A stretch of 64,000 bases of DNA from Microcoleus sp. FACHB-68 (GCF_014695715.1 NZ_JACJOT010000007.1:84081-148080), one strand, 5' to 3'. Counted from the first letter of the stretch, positions 26,775 through 35,849 are shown. The notes: a model not told the origin generated them from the letters alone. A program made the numbers and translations.

Positions 26775-26970
26775 AAACAACGCTCCGATTATTATTGGGT
26801 CTTGGGATTATTCTAAGAAGCTGGTGATCACAAGTCGTCTTTCTAGAGGAAGTTCTGTATTTCCCAGACCTCTATCTAAAGGATGAATAGGAGGCAAAAG
26901 CTCAAGAACAACTTGAAGTTAAGGTTTAATTTTGCAATAAATCCTGATAGCAATTGCCTCGATCCCTATC

Positions 26971-27483
26971 TTAAACTCCTTCATTTTGCACTTCTATGAC
27001 CCCGCGAAACATATTCATGCCACAAGTAAAAGCGTAATTTCCGGGTTGTTTCGGTGTAAATTCTACAGAAGTCACGCGATTAAGTGCTAAATCTTCAGAA
27101 ATCTGGAAATCAGGTAACACGACTTTTTCCAAACAGCTACTCGGATCACGGCGCATAAAATTAAGCCGAACAAGTTTGCCGGCACTAACAATCACACGAG
27201 CCGGTTCATAGCCACCATCTACTGTAATTGTTACTTCCTGAACTCCTTGATTAGAATCAGCTTGCCGGCTTTTACTTTTACTGAAAACAAACCACCATAA
27301 CTCCAAACCAATTAATCCCAAACCTCCCAAGGTTACACCGGCTTTCGCTGCTAAAGGTTGCTCAATGGCTTGAAATCGAGCCGTCTGCTTCGGGTGCGTT
27401 TCAGCAGCGTTAACTCCGGATACTCCCGAGAGCAAAAATCCGATACCGGCAACACTTCCCCAAATCAGTTTTTGATTCAACAT
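26971..27483 (-). CDS. Membrane-anchored cupredoxin-domain protein
   Basis: 170 residues. A signal peptide covers about 1-26 (GFLLSGVSGVNA) and a membrane helix about 51-67 (LGGLGLIGLELWWFVF). A cupredoxin domain fills 80-165, with VTITVDGGYEPARVIVSAGK, FMRRDPSSCLEKVVLPDF and the metal-site region YAFTCGMNMFRGVIEV. Cys and Met residues there are likely copper ligands. It is the last gene of a minus-strand copper set, 18 bases after copA, so it probably binds or delivers copper at the membrane. Confidence 0.85.
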   Translation of the reverse strand: MLNQKLIWGSVAGIGFLLSGVSGVNAAETHPKQTARFQAIEQPLAAKAGVTLGGLGLIGLELWWFVFSKSKSRQADSNQGVQEVTITVDGGYEPARVIVSAGKLVRLNFMRRDPSSCLEKVVLPDFQISEDLALNRVTSVEFTPKQPGNYAFTCGMNMFRGVIEVQNEGV

Positions 27484-27501
27484 TCCCTCAACTCCTATCT
27501 A

Positions 27502-29763
27502 TTACAAAGTGAATTTCGGTTTAAAGTTGCGTAAACGCAAGGCATTTGTAACCACAGATACCGAACTAAAAGCCATTGCCGCTCCTGCAATAATCGGATT
27601 GAGTAACCAGCCAAATACGGGGAATAAGACTCCAGCCGCAATGGGGATACCGGCCACATTATAGATAAAGGCGAAAAACAGATTTTGGCGAATATTTTGA
27701 ATTGTGGCATGGCTAAGTTGAATTGCAGTTACAATCCCTTGCAAATCTCCAGAGATTAGCGTAATATCACTGGCAGCAATTGCCACATCTGTCCCCGTTC
27801 CAATCGCAATTCCTACATCAGCTTGAGCTAAAGCCGGCGCATCATTAATTCCATCTCCCACCATTGCCACAACTTTTCCTTCTCTTTGAATTGCCTGGAT
27901 TTTAGCCGCTTTTTGATCAGGTCTAACCTGTGCAAAAACGCGCTTTATCCCCACTTCACCGGCAATCGCTTCTGCTGTCTGCCAGTTATCTCCAGTTAGC
28001 ATGACAACTTCCAAACCTAACTTTTGCAAAGCTCTTACAACGCCAGGTGATGAAGGTTTAAGTGCGTCGGCAATTGCCATTATTCCCTCAATTTCTTCAT
28101 CTATCGCAATCCAAATAACTGTGGTTCCGCTGGCTTCCCAAATTACTTGATGTTGTTCAAGAGATTTCGTATTAATTCCTAACTCTTCCATCCATCGCTG
28201 AGTGCCAATTTGCACAAGCCGGCCTGATACGATTCCCTGAACCCCACTGCCGGCAATTGCTTCAAAATCCTCTACATTGGTTAACGTAACTTCCTGAGAT
28301 TTGGCATAACGAACCACTGCTTCAGCAATTGGATGTTCTGAGTTTCGCTCTACAGAGGCAGCCAAGCGCAAGAGTTTTAACTCATTTTGATTGGCAGTTC
28401 CACTAACAGTGACAAAATCCGTAACTGTTGGTTTACCTTGGGTAAGCGTTCCGGTTTTATCTAATACAATGGTTTGGATTGTGTGAGCTAATTCTAAACT
28501 TGCGGCATCTTTAATTAAAATGCCATTTTCCGCACCCTTGCCGGTTCCCACCATCACAGAAGTAGGTGTTGCCAAACCTAAAGCACAGGGACAAGCAATA
28601 ATTAACACACCCACCGTAGCGATGGTGGCTAACGTTAAATTACCCATCACATTAAACCAGATAATAAACGTTGCGATGGCGATGGCAATGACTGCCGGCA
28701 CAAACCATCGCGTCACTTGATCTGCTAATCGTTGAATTGGCGCTTTAGAACCTTGTGCTTGTTGCACCAATTTAACAACTTGAGCCAAAACGGTATCTTT
28801 TCCAACTCGTGTAGCGCGAAACTTAAAGCTGCCGGTTTTGTTAATCGTAGATCCAATCACCTCATCTGCAGGCTGCTTTTTAACTGGCACACTTTCTCCC
28901 GTCACCATCGCTTCATCAATTGTGGAATAGCCTTCAATAATTTCCCCATCTACCGGAATTTTTTCACCTGGACGTACCAGAACAACATCCCCAATTTTGA
29001 CTTCTTCAATGGGAACATCAAATTCTTGATTATCTCGAATTAAACGAGCTGTTTTTGCTTGCAAACCAATCAATTGACGAATCGCATCAGAAGTTTGACC
29101 CCTAGCGCGATTTTCTAGATGCCGGCCTAGCAGAATTAAGGTAATAATCACGGCTGCCGGTTCATAGTAAACATCAGGCATTAATCCCTGAGATGTAAAG
29201 AATCTTGGGAAAATTGTGGCAAACACTGAATAAAAGAATGCCGCACTCGTTCCCAATGCAACCAAAGTATCCATCGTTGCAGTATGACGTTTTAAGGCTT
29301 TCCAAGCATTGACATAAAACGATTTTCCGCCCCAAAATTGCACCGGCAAGGTTAACAATAGCTGTAACCAAGGATTATGTAGCCACGCTGGGATTAAGGG
29401 CAAATTTAAACCCAACATTGCCGGCAGCGAACCCAAAACAAGCACAACACTGATAATTCCTCCTACTAGAATTTTGCGCTGCAAGTCTTGTGATTCTGCC
29501 AAACGAGCAGCTTTTTCAGCATCATCTTCTCCCGTTACCAATTCCTGCTCTTGAACCGGCAGCGCACTGTATCCCGCATCATCAACAGCCTGCTGAATTT
29601 GCGTTAAGTTAGTTTGGTTTGAATCATATTCAATCGTTGTCTGTTCCATAGCAAAATTAACCTGACATTCAACCACGCCAGGAACAGATTTAATTGCCTC
29701 TTCAATCGCAGAAGCACAAGAGGCACAGCTCATGCCACGTAATTTGAGGGTGATAGTATCCAT
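27502..29763 (-). CDS. copA: Copper-translocating P1B-type ATPase CopA
   Basis: 753 residues. One N-terminal heavy-metal-binding domain has GMSCASC with Cys13 and Cys16. Eight membrane helices follow, including the CPC ion-binding motif at 391-393 (ACPCALGLATP). The phosphorylated Asp435 lies in DKTGT, with TGES before it in the actuator domain and GDGIND after it. The enzyme pumps Cu+ out of the cytoplasm, or into thylakoids in the PacS/CtaA group; sequence alone does not decide which. The upstream copper chaperone and the downstream cupredoxin support a copper role. The ATG at 29763 fits the family N-terminus. Confidence 0.95.
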   Translation of the reverse strand: MDTITLKLRGMSCASCASAIEEAIKSVPGVVECQVNFAMEQTTIEYDSNQTNLTQIQQAVDDAGYSALPVQEQELVTGEDDAEKAARLAESQDLQRKILVGGIISVVLVLGSLPAMLGLNLPLIPAWLHNPWLQLLLTLPVQFWGGKSFYVNAWKALKRHTATMDTLVALGTSAAFFYSVFATIFPRFFTSQGLMPDVYYEPAAVIITLILLGRHLENRARGQTSDAIRQLIGLQAKTARLIRDNQEFDVPIEEVKIGDVVLVRPGEKIPVDGEIIEGYSTIDEAMVTGESVPVKKQPADEVIGSTINKTGSFKFRATRVGKDTVLAQVVKLVQQAQGSKAPIQRLADQVTRWFVPAVIAIAIATFIIWFNVMGNLTLATIATVGVLIIACPCALGLATPTSVMVGTGKGAENGILIKDAASLELAHTIQTIVLDKTGTLTQGKPTVTDFVTVSGTANQNELKLLRLAASVERNSEHPIAEAVVRYAKSQEVTLTNVEDFEAIAGSGVQGIVSGRLVQIGTQRWMEELGINTKSLEQHQVIWEASGTTVIWIAIDEEIEGIMAIADALKPSSPGVVRALQKLGLEVVMLTGDNWQTAEAIAGEVGIKRVFAQVRPDQKAAKIQAIQREGKVVAMVGDGINDAPALAQADVGIAIGTGTDVAIAASDITLISGDLQGIVTAIQLSHATIQNIRQNLFFAFIYNVAGIPIAAGVLFPVFGWLLNPIIAGAAMAFSSVSVVTNALRLRNFKPKFTL

Positions 29764-29820
29764 AATTTTCTCAGTTGTTAGTGAGTAGAAGTGGGTTCAT
29801 CGCATTTTTGCCAATTCCTT

Positions 29821-29875
29821 TGTAAGGACATAGTATTCGGAAAGAGATTTCATACACGAATGCTATGCCCTTACA
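29821..29875. repeat. Palindromic dispersed repeat between copper chaperone and copA
   Basis: The arm at 29821-29839 matches the inverse of 29857-29875 with two mismatches, both of which would be G-U pairs in RNA. The core resembles the repeat at 8175-8298 (GGGCA-x-AGCATTCGG). As a transcribed hairpin it would lie in the leader of copA within a putative copZ-copA transcript. Confidence 0.65.
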
Positions 29876-29911
29876 AACATGAGATGTTCCCGTCTGTTCC
29901 CCTTGAATTTT

Positions 29912-30106
29912 TTAAGCAACTGGATAGCCGGCAGCAGTCATTACTTTCTTAACTTCTGCCTCAGACTGTTGCGTTTCAATGTTGACTTGCTTCGTTTTGG
30001 TGTCTGCATCGACTTTGGCAGTCGGGTCAATTGCTGTGACTGCTTTGGTAATGGTTTTCACACAAGCAGAACAAGCCATGTTGGGGACTTTTAGTTGTAG
30101 TGTCAT
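29912..30106 (-). CDS. copZ: Copper chaperone, heavy-metal-associated domain
   Basis: 64 residues, the normal size of Atx1/CopZ proteins. The metal-binding loop is MACSACVKT, with Cys12 and Cys15. The fold pattern (LQLKVPNMAC, VDADTKTKQVNIE, VMTAAGYPV) is typical of HMA domains. It would carry Cu+ to the CopA/PacS-type ATPase encoded just downstream on the same strand. A palindromic repeat separates the two genes. The symbol is given by function; the cyanobacterial name is atx1. Confidence 0.88.
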   Translation of the reverse strand: MTLQLKVPNMACSACVKTITKAVTAIDPTAKVDADTKTKQVNIETQQSEAEVKKVMTAAGYPVA

Positions 30107-30324
30107 TCGCTCAACTCCAAAAATTCACTGCTGTGTTTCACTAGATTCATTGTGAACTTTCCAGTGAACTGGAGAGTCAAGGGGTCAAAGAAAAAAATAT
30201 TGAAAGCCGAGGTTGCCAAGCTGTGCCATTTTTCAAGGTATGCCACCTTTGGGGCGCAAACATCACATCCGCCACCGGCACCGGCAGTAAAATACCCTAC
30301 AGCGACCTTTCACCGGCAACCCAG

Positions 30325-31230
30325 ATGGCCCCGAAATCTTCCCAAACCCCCCACCAGCACTTACTTGATAATGAGGCGACAGCAGCCTGGATATTCTTAG
30401 CCCCCGCCCTCATCCTCCTAGGCGTTTTCGTCATTTGGCCCATCGCTTACCTGTTTTACCTCAGCTTCACCACCGGCAGTTTCACCCAAGCCGGCATCCG
30501 CTTAGCTGGGTTACGCAACTACTGGCGTTTGCTCCTGAGTCCCGACTTTTGGCAAGTTCTGTTTAACACCCTCTATTTCACCGTCGCCACCGTTATCCCC
30601 AGCCTCGTCATTCCCCTTGCACTCGCCGTATTGCTAAACCGTTCATTTGCCTTGCGGGGCTTCCTTCGCGCCGCTTATTTCATCCCCTCTATCACCTCTC
30701 TCGTTGCAGTTGGCTTAGGGTGGCGGTGGCTATTTCAAAGTGAAGGGCCGGTTAACGCTTTCTTGAATTCTCTTAGCATCGCTCCAGTGCCTTGGTTAAG
30801 CAGTACAATATGGGCAATGCCGGTGTTAATTTTATTAAGTATTTGGAAGCAGTTAGGTTTCAACTTGGTGGTGTTTTTAGCAGGGTTGCAAGCGATTCCC
30901 CTCCAACGTTATGAAGCCGCTGAACTTGACGGTGCCGGCCCTTGGCAACAGTTTTGGTATATTACCCTGCCGGGATTGCGGCCTACTCTCGTATTTGCCA
31001 CCGTCACCACAGCCATTTTCACCCTACGAAGCTTTGAGCAAGTTTACGTGATCACCGGCGGCGGCCCGTTGAACTCCACTAACCTGTTGGTTTACTACAT
31101 TTACGAAGAAGCCTTTACCCTATTTGATTTTGGGTATGCCGCTGCTGCTGCAACCGTGTTGCTAGCAGTAACGCTGGTGCTAGTCTATCTGCAACTGCGA
31201 GTTTGGGGTGAGGAAGGGGCTAGGGAATAG
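30325..31230 (+). CDS. ABC transporter permease of MalF/UgpA type
   Basis: 301 residues from ATG 30325, with six membrane segments. The EAA loop YEAAELDGAGPWQQFWYITLP is the site that docks the ATPase, and GLRNYW and GGGPLNST segments match sugar-uptake permeases of the binding-protein-dependent class. An in-frame GTG at 30223 would add 34 unconserved residues. No substrate-binding protein, second permease or ATPase gene is nearby, so partners must be encoded elsewhere. The substrate is probably a sugar or glycerol phosphate. Confidence 0.88.
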   Translation: MAPKSSQTPHQHLLDNEATAAWIFLAPALILLGVFVIWPIAYLFYLSFTTGSFTQAGIRLAGLRNYWRLLLSPDFWQVLFNTLYFTVATVIPSLVIPLALAVLLNRSFALRGFLRAAYFIPSITSLVAVGLGWRWLFQSEGPVNAFLNSLSIAPVPWLSSTIWAMPVLILLSIWKQLGFNLVVFLAGLQAIPLQRYEAAELDGAGPWQQFWYITLPGLRPTLVFATVTTAIFTLRSFEQVYVITGGGPLNSTNLLVYYIYEEAFTLFDFGYAAAAATVLLAVTLVLVYLQLRVWGEEGARE

Positions 31231-31400
31231 AGGCATGGGGCATGGGGCATGGGGCATTGGGCATGGGGCATTGGGCATGGGGCATGGGGCAAGGCTTCGC
31301 CAACCTAAAGGTAGGGGCATGGGGCATGGGGCATTGGGCATGGGGCATTGGGCATAGGGCATGGGGCATGGCTTCGCCAACCTAAAGGTATGGGCATGGG
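31231..31400. repeat. GGGCATG heptamer repeats with a 77-base higher-order repeat
   Basis: The region is built from GGCATGG, GGGCATG and GGGCATT heptamers in direct tandem. Two copies of a 21-base unit starting GGCTTCGCCAACC, at 31293-31313 and 31370-31390, interrupt them at a 77-base period. This matches short tandemly repeated repetitive sequences common in filamentous cyanobacteria. It follows the permease stop codon directly. Confidence 0.9.
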
Positions 31401-31461
31401 AGGAGAGGGGGAGAGTAATTAATTGTGGTCGTTTTAGCGCAATTAATAGAAGACAAATTTA

Positions 31462-32910
31462 GTGACTTGGGTTTTAGGTGGTAGGTTGAAAATATTAGAA
31501 ATGAAGCAGCTTTTGGGCGCTAGAAATAAGGCGGCGGCGCATGGAAAGTGGAAGAATGAAACGAAATGGCTGAGAGCAGGCTTCACGCTCGATTTAGCTA
31601 AAAAACAACAACAAAAGTCAACAGGTAAAATCAAATTTTTACTTTTACCTTTTTACCTTTTATCTTTAACTTCCGCTTTGGCTTTCTCAGTTGATATTCA
31701 ACCCAGCCGGTGCGAAGACGCTGTTAACACCGGCTTCCTCGCTGCACTTCCCCCAGAAGCCGGCAGTGTGGTGAACAGCAACACCGGCTTTGCGCTTGAC
31801 CTCTACAAGCATCTGCGTCAGGAGGTTTATAGGCAGAATGGGGGGCAAGAAGGAAACTTATTTTTCTCACCTTACAGCCTCTCAACCGGGCTAGCCATGA
31901 CTTATGCCGGCGCGAGGGGCCAGACAGCAGCCCAAATGGCCCAAGCGCTGCACTTTAGCCTCCCACCCGAACGTCTGCACCCAGTTTTTGCGGCACTCAA
32001 GGCCAATATAGAGACTGACAGCCAGCAGAATTATCAGCTAGACATCGCGAACCGGCTTTGGGGCCAAAAAGGGTATAACTTCTTAGAAGCATTTCTGGAA
32101 ATTACCCGAAATTTCTATAACGCAACCTTAGAAAAAGTAGACTTCACAAGTGCGCCAGAGGAAGCCCGAACTCAGATCAATCGATGGATCGCGCAAAAAA
32201 CCCACGAAAAGATTAAGAATCTCATTCCTTCTGGCGTCCTCTCCTCAGATACGCGCCTGGTACTCACCAACGCTATCTACTTTAAAGCCGCATGGCTTAG
32301 CCCATTTGACCCTAGTAAAACCAAAAACGAGCCGTTTACCACCTTGGACGGGCAACTGGTGCCGGTGCCGATGATGCACCAAGCCGGCCAAATGTTTGGC
32401 TATGCAGAAATTGACGGCTTGCAAGTGCTGGAACTTCCCTTTGTGGATGACCGGCTATCTGTGGTAATTCTTTTACCGCAACAAGTCAATGGGCTGCTTG
32501 AGTTGGAGCGAAGATTAACTCCAGAAAACTTGACAAAATGGCTATCATCTCTATCGAGTGAGGTTCCAGTTTCCGTGTCGCTGCCCAAGTTCCAGCTGCG
32601 TTCAGCGTTTGAGCTAAAAGATATCCTTTCAAAAATGGGGATGCCGCTTGCCTTCTCCCCTAATTCCGACTTCTCCGGCATGAACGGACAGAAAGACCTG
32701 TTTATCTCAAATGTCATCCACAAGACGTTTGCAGACGTAAATGAGGCCGGCGCTGAAGCAGATGCGGCGACAGCCATTACAGCGGCGACAAGGGGCAGCG
32801 GAAATGCTTTTAAAGCCGATCACCCATTTATCTTCCTGATTCGAGATGCAGAGTCTGGCAGCGTTTTATTTCTCGGTCGCATGGTTAACCCAGCGTTAGT
32901 AAATTATTGA
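31462..32910 (+). CDS. Serpin (serine protease inhibitor), probably exported
   Basis: 482 residues. Residues 1-56 are basic and unconserved, then a hydrophobic stretch (FLLLPFYLLSLTSALAFS, about 59-77) looks like a signal peptide or anchor. From about 105 the serpin domain is complete: GNLFFSPYSLSTGLAMTYAGARG, the LTNAIYFKAAW strand, FIFLIRDAESGSVLFLGRMVNP at the end. The hinge at 428-438 (EAGAEADAATA) has the small residues expected of an inhibitory serpin. Counting from Gly430 as P15 gives Arg444 as P1 (AATRGS), predicting inhibition of trypsin-like proteases. The GTG start is uncertain; later starts such as ATG 31501 are possible. Confidence 0.9.
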   Translation: MTWVLGGRLKILEMKQLLGARNKAAAHGKWKNETKWLRAGFTLDLAKKQQQKSTGKIKFLLLPFYLLSLTSALAFSVDIQPSRCEDAVNTGFLAALPPEAGSVVNSNTGFALDLYKHLRQEVYRQNGGQEGNLFFSPYSLSTGLAMTYAGARGQTAAQMAQALHFSLPPERLHPVFAALKANIETDSQQNYQLDIANRLWGQKGYNFLEAFLEITRNFYNATLEKVDFTSAPEEARTQINRWIAQKTHEKIKNLIPSGVLSSDTRLVLTNAIYFKAAWLSPFDPSKTKNEPFTTLDGQLVPVPMMHQAGQMFGYAEIDGLQVLELPFVDDRLSVVILLPQQVNGLLELERRLTPENLTKWLSSLSSEVPVSVSLPKFQLRSAFELKDILSKMGMPLAFSPNSDFSGMNGQKDLFISNVIHKTFADVNEAGAEADAATAITAATRGSGNAFKADHPFIFLIRDAESGSVLFLGRMVNPALVNY

Positions 32911-33084
32911 CAGAGAATGCTATGAAAGCGGGGATATTGAAGCTTTTTAGGGATAAACGAAACATTTCCCGGCCAAATTTTTCTACAACAACCACCGGCA
33001 ACCTTTGCTCGGCTTAACATTGGAGCCTCAAGACTCGATAGGATAGAACGGGATCGCTCACTCACGCTTGGTCGCGTAGCAGGA

Positions 33085-33264
33085 CTGTTTCATTCTCCAG
33101 AAACCCGCGAGGGACTAAAGTCCCCCGCTAATAGCGAAAGTCGGTTTTAACCGACTGAAATACTAATTAATAGTCGTCTTTAGACGACTTTCGCTATGAG
33201 GCAGGGGTTTAAACCCCTGCTGCCTGCCGGACTATCGGACTATCGCTTTAAAAGAATGAAACAG
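33085..33264. repeat. Composite palindromic element with nested hairpins
   Basis: The outer arms CTGTTTCATTCT (33085-33096) and its inverse (33253-33264) match perfectly over 12 bases. A second inverted pair of 13 bases lies at 33131-33143 and 33185-33197. Inside are four small palindromes: 33111-33124, 33139-33156, 33172-33189 and the perfect 20-base 33201-33220. No coding capacity. This covers much of the 400-base spacer between the serpin and ccsA genes; the rest of 32911-33316 shows nothing clear. Confidence 0.8.
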
Positions 33265-33316
33265 CCTTGCCACCGCGTAGGGGAGTTCTGAATAATATTG
33301 CTGGGGAGAACACTGC

Positions 33317-34372
33317 ATGGATTTAGTCGCACTGCAAAACGGGTTGGATAATATCTCGTTTGCCGTTTTATTCGCTACGATGCTGATTTATTGGGGAGGG
33401 GCAGCGTTTCCGGGAATTCCCTATCTGCCGGCGCTGGGAACTGCTGGCATGGCAAGCGCAAACCTCTGCATTGCCGCTTTGCTGGGAGCACGCTGGATAG
33501 AAGCGGGCTACTTCCCCTTAAGCAATCTGTATGAGTCCCTATTTTTCTTGGCATGGGGAATGACCACCATCCATCTGATTGCTGAAAATATGAGCCGCAG
33601 CCGGCTGGTGGGTGTGGTAACAGCGCCGGTGGCGATGGCGATCACCGCGTTTGCTGCTATCACCTTGCCCTCAGGAATGCAGTCGGCAGAACCGCTAGTG
33701 CCGGCACTCAAATCAAACTGGCTGATGATGCACGTTAGCGTCATGATGCTCAGTTATTCCGCGCTGATGGTAGGTTCACTGTTGGCGATCTCTTTCTTAG
33801 TTGTCACCGGCGGACAAAATATTGAGCTGCGAGGCAGTTCCGTTGGCACCGGCGGCTTCCGCAATAATCAATATCGCTTGCGAAAAGCCGGCGAGGAAAT
33901 TGCGCCTCAGCCGGTTGAACCAATGTCGGTTGCCGGTTTTGCTGATAGCAATGGCAACGGTAAAACAGCGGTTTTGGAGATGGTGCAAACCTTGCCGGTT
34001 CAAAATTCAACATCCAATCTTCCCAATTCTGAACCGCTTTCGCCCCAACGCCTCAGCCTTGCAGAAATTCTCGATAACATCAGCTATCGGATTATCGGGT
34101 TAGGATTTCCGCTGCTAACGATTGGAATTATTGCCGGCGCTGTCTGGGCAAATGAAGCTTGGGGTTCTTACTGGAGTTGGGACCCTAAAGAAACCTGGGC
34201 ATTAATTACCTGGCTCGTATTTGCCGCTTATCTCCACGCCCGAATCACCAAAGGCTGGCAAGGACGCAAGCCGGCACTTTTAGCCGCCACCGGCTTTGTC
34301 GTTGTTTGGGTTTGCTATCTCGGCGTCAATTTGTTAGGCAAAGGCTTACACTCATACGGCTGGTTTTTCTAA
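33317..34372 (+). CDS. ccsA: System II cytochrome c biogenesis protein CcsA (also annotated CcsB)
   Basis: 351-residue membrane protein with about eight helices. The haem-handling WWD motif [16 protein letters not shown] is at 283-298. The flanking His residues are His139 (LMMHVSV) and His346 (GKGLHSYGW). A soluble loop of about 80 residues between membrane segments is poorly conserved and Pro/Ser-rich. With its partner (Ccs1/ResB) it carries haem across the membrane for attachment to cytochrome f and c6. ATG at 33317 fits the family start. No partner gene is adjacent. Confidence 0.93.
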   Translation: MDLVALQNGLDNISFAVLFATMLIYWGGAAFPGIPYLPALGTAGMASANLCIAALLGARWIEAGYFPLSNLYESLFFLAWGMTTIHLIAENMSRSRLVGVVTAPVAMAITAFAAITLPSGMQSAEPLVPALKSNWLMMHVSVMMLSYSALMVGSLLAISFLVVTGGQNIELRGSSVGTGGFRNNQYRLRKAGEEIAPQPVEPMSVAGFADSNGNGKTAVLEMVQTLPVQNSTSNLPNSEPLSPQRLSLAEILDNISYRIIGLGFPLLTIGIIAGAVWANEAWGSYWSWDPKETWALITWLVFAAYLHARITKGWQGRKPALLAATGFVVVWVCYLGVNLLGKGLHSYGWFF

Positions 34373-34420
34373 CATTGCCGTCACTAAATCAAGTGAGTTA
34401 ACTTAACAAGAAATCGATTC

Positions 34421-34450
34421 AAGGACGCGGCACAACTGCGTCCTTTCTAT
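34421..34450 (+). terminator. Terminator-like hairpin after ccsA
   Basis: AAGGACGC (34421-34428) pairs with GCGTCCTT (34438-34445) around a 9-base loop, followed by a weak T-rich tail. It lies 49 bases after the ccsA stop. Confidence 0.6.
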
Positions 34451-34452
34451 TA

Positions 34453-34639
34453 ATCTGTGTGCATCTGTGGTTAAAAAAATCCCAATAACTCTCAAACACC
34501 AACAGATAACCCATCTGCGTTTATCTGCGTGCATCTGCGGTTAAAAAAAATTCCCAATCCTCACCCCTACCCAGACACTGACAACTAACCATCAACTCCA
34601 TCTGCGTTTATCTGCGTGCATCTGCGGTTAAAAAAAATC
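34453..34639. repeat. Three direct copies of the ATCTGCGT-unit repeat
   Basis: Copies start at about 34453, 34512 and 34599. Each has two or three ATCTGCGT/ATCTGTGT units, then GCATCTGCGGTTAAAAAAA or a close variant. The same units form the long inverted repeat at 21277-21459. The third copy ends 14 bases before the tilS start, so it forms the tilS leader. Irregular spacing and lack of unique spacers rule out CRISPR. Confidence 0.85.
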
Positions 34640-34652
34640 CCCAATCACCTGA

Positions 34653-35651
34653 ATGCCAAACTGGACACCCCTCCACGCCCAAATCCACCGACTACTCAGA
34701 CACCGGCAGCTATTGCCACCCAATCAACGACTCCTCATAGCCGTCTCCGGCGGACAAGATTCCCTCTGTTTAGCCCAATTACTCCTAGACTTACAACCCA
34801 AGTGGGGGTGGCAATTAGGAATCGCCCACTGCGATCACCGCTGGCGTCCTGACTCCGAAGCCAATGCAGATCATGTCCAACAACTCGCCGCAACGTGGCA
34901 ACTGCCATTTCACCGGCAAGTCGCAGAAGAGATTCCTAAAAGTGAAGCAGCAGCGCGGCAATGGCGATACCAAGTTTTATCTATCATTGCAACACAAAAT
35001 CAATATCAATATATCCTCACCGGCCACACCGCCAGTGATCGCGCTGAAACCCTTCTTTACAACTTAATTCGCGGTGCCGGTGCTGATGGACTGCAAGCTT
35101 TAACCTGGAAACGCCCTTTAGATGCCGGTGTACAATTGGTGCGCCCCCTGTTAGAAGTCACCCGCATACAAACAGGTAAATTTTGTCAAGAGGCCGGCTT
35201 AGAAATTTGGGAAGATTCCACCAACCAAGACCGGCACTACGCCCGCAACCGCATCCGCAATGAATTGCTGCCTTACCTGCAAACCCACTTTAACCCGCAA
35301 GTCGAACAAGCCCTCGCCCAAACTGCTGAACTGTTGCGATCTGATGTCGAGTATTTAGAAGAAGTTGCCAGAAAAGTATTACAAGAATCTATTTCACAAA
35401 CTCATCAAGAAGTCAATATAAAAATTGCAGTAAATCGCCACATTTTGCGCTCCTACCCCTTAGCGATTCAGCGTCGAGTCATGCGCCGGTTGCTGGAACA
35501 AGTCCTTGCCGGTGCGCCTAGCTTCGAGCATATAGAAAAGCTAACCGCGTTAATTTCTGCCCCTAACCGAACTCGCACTGATCCGTTTCCCGGTGGTGCA
35601 TTTGCAGAAGTTGTCGGCGACTTGATTTGTATATTTGAAAAAACGATTTAA
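34653..35651 (+). CDS. tilS: tRNA(Ile)-lysidine synthetase TilS
   Basis: 332 residues. The PP-loop motif SGGQDS at 32-37 binds ATP, and the family sequences HCDHRWRPDS, LTGHTASDRAETLLYNLIRG and RNRIRNELLPYL are present. TilS attaches lysine to C34 of the CAU anticodon of tRNA-Ile2, so that it reads AUA. The protein is shorter than the E. coli enzyme and lacks its C-terminal extra domain, as usual in cyanobacteria. The ATG at 34653 lies directly after a repeat; no strong ribosome binding site is seen. Confidence 0.95.
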   Translation: MPNWTPLHAQIHRLLRHRQLLPPNQRLLIAVSGGQDSLCLAQLLLDLQPKWGWQLGIAHCDHRWRPDSEANADHVQQLAATWQLPFHRQVAEEIPKSEAAARQWRYQVLSIIATQNQYQYILTGHTASDRAETLLYNLIRGAGADGLQALTWKRPLDAGVQLVRPLLEVTRIQTGKFCQEAGLEIWEDSTNQDRHYARNRIRNELLPYLQTHFNPQVEQALAQTAELLRSDVEYLEEVARKVLQESISQTHQEVNIKIAVNRHILRSYPLAIQRRVMRRLLEQVLAGAPSFEHIEKLTALISAPNRTRTDPFPGGAFAEVVGDLICIFEKTI

Positions 35652-35849
35652 CCGGCTCCTAATAACAAATTCCCCAAAACCCAAATTACACAGATTGAGC
35701 AAACAACATTTCTAATAATTTTAGACAAATTTCTGTGAGTTAAACTCACGTCATTCAGGGCAAAACAAAAGTGCCGGCGCAACTTTAAAAAATTGCCGGC
35801 AACAGAATCGGGCTAACGCGATTTTAGAGATTAAATTTTCCATACCCAA

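Noticed and set aside
31180..31380. Minus-strand frame encoding repeated PMP/APC tripeptides
   Set aside because: It is just the translation of the GGGCATG heptamer array.
34453..34639. Possible CRISPR array from regular ATCTGCG repeats
   Set aside because: The units are only 8-11 bases, spacing is irregular, there are no unique spacers and no cas genes nearby.
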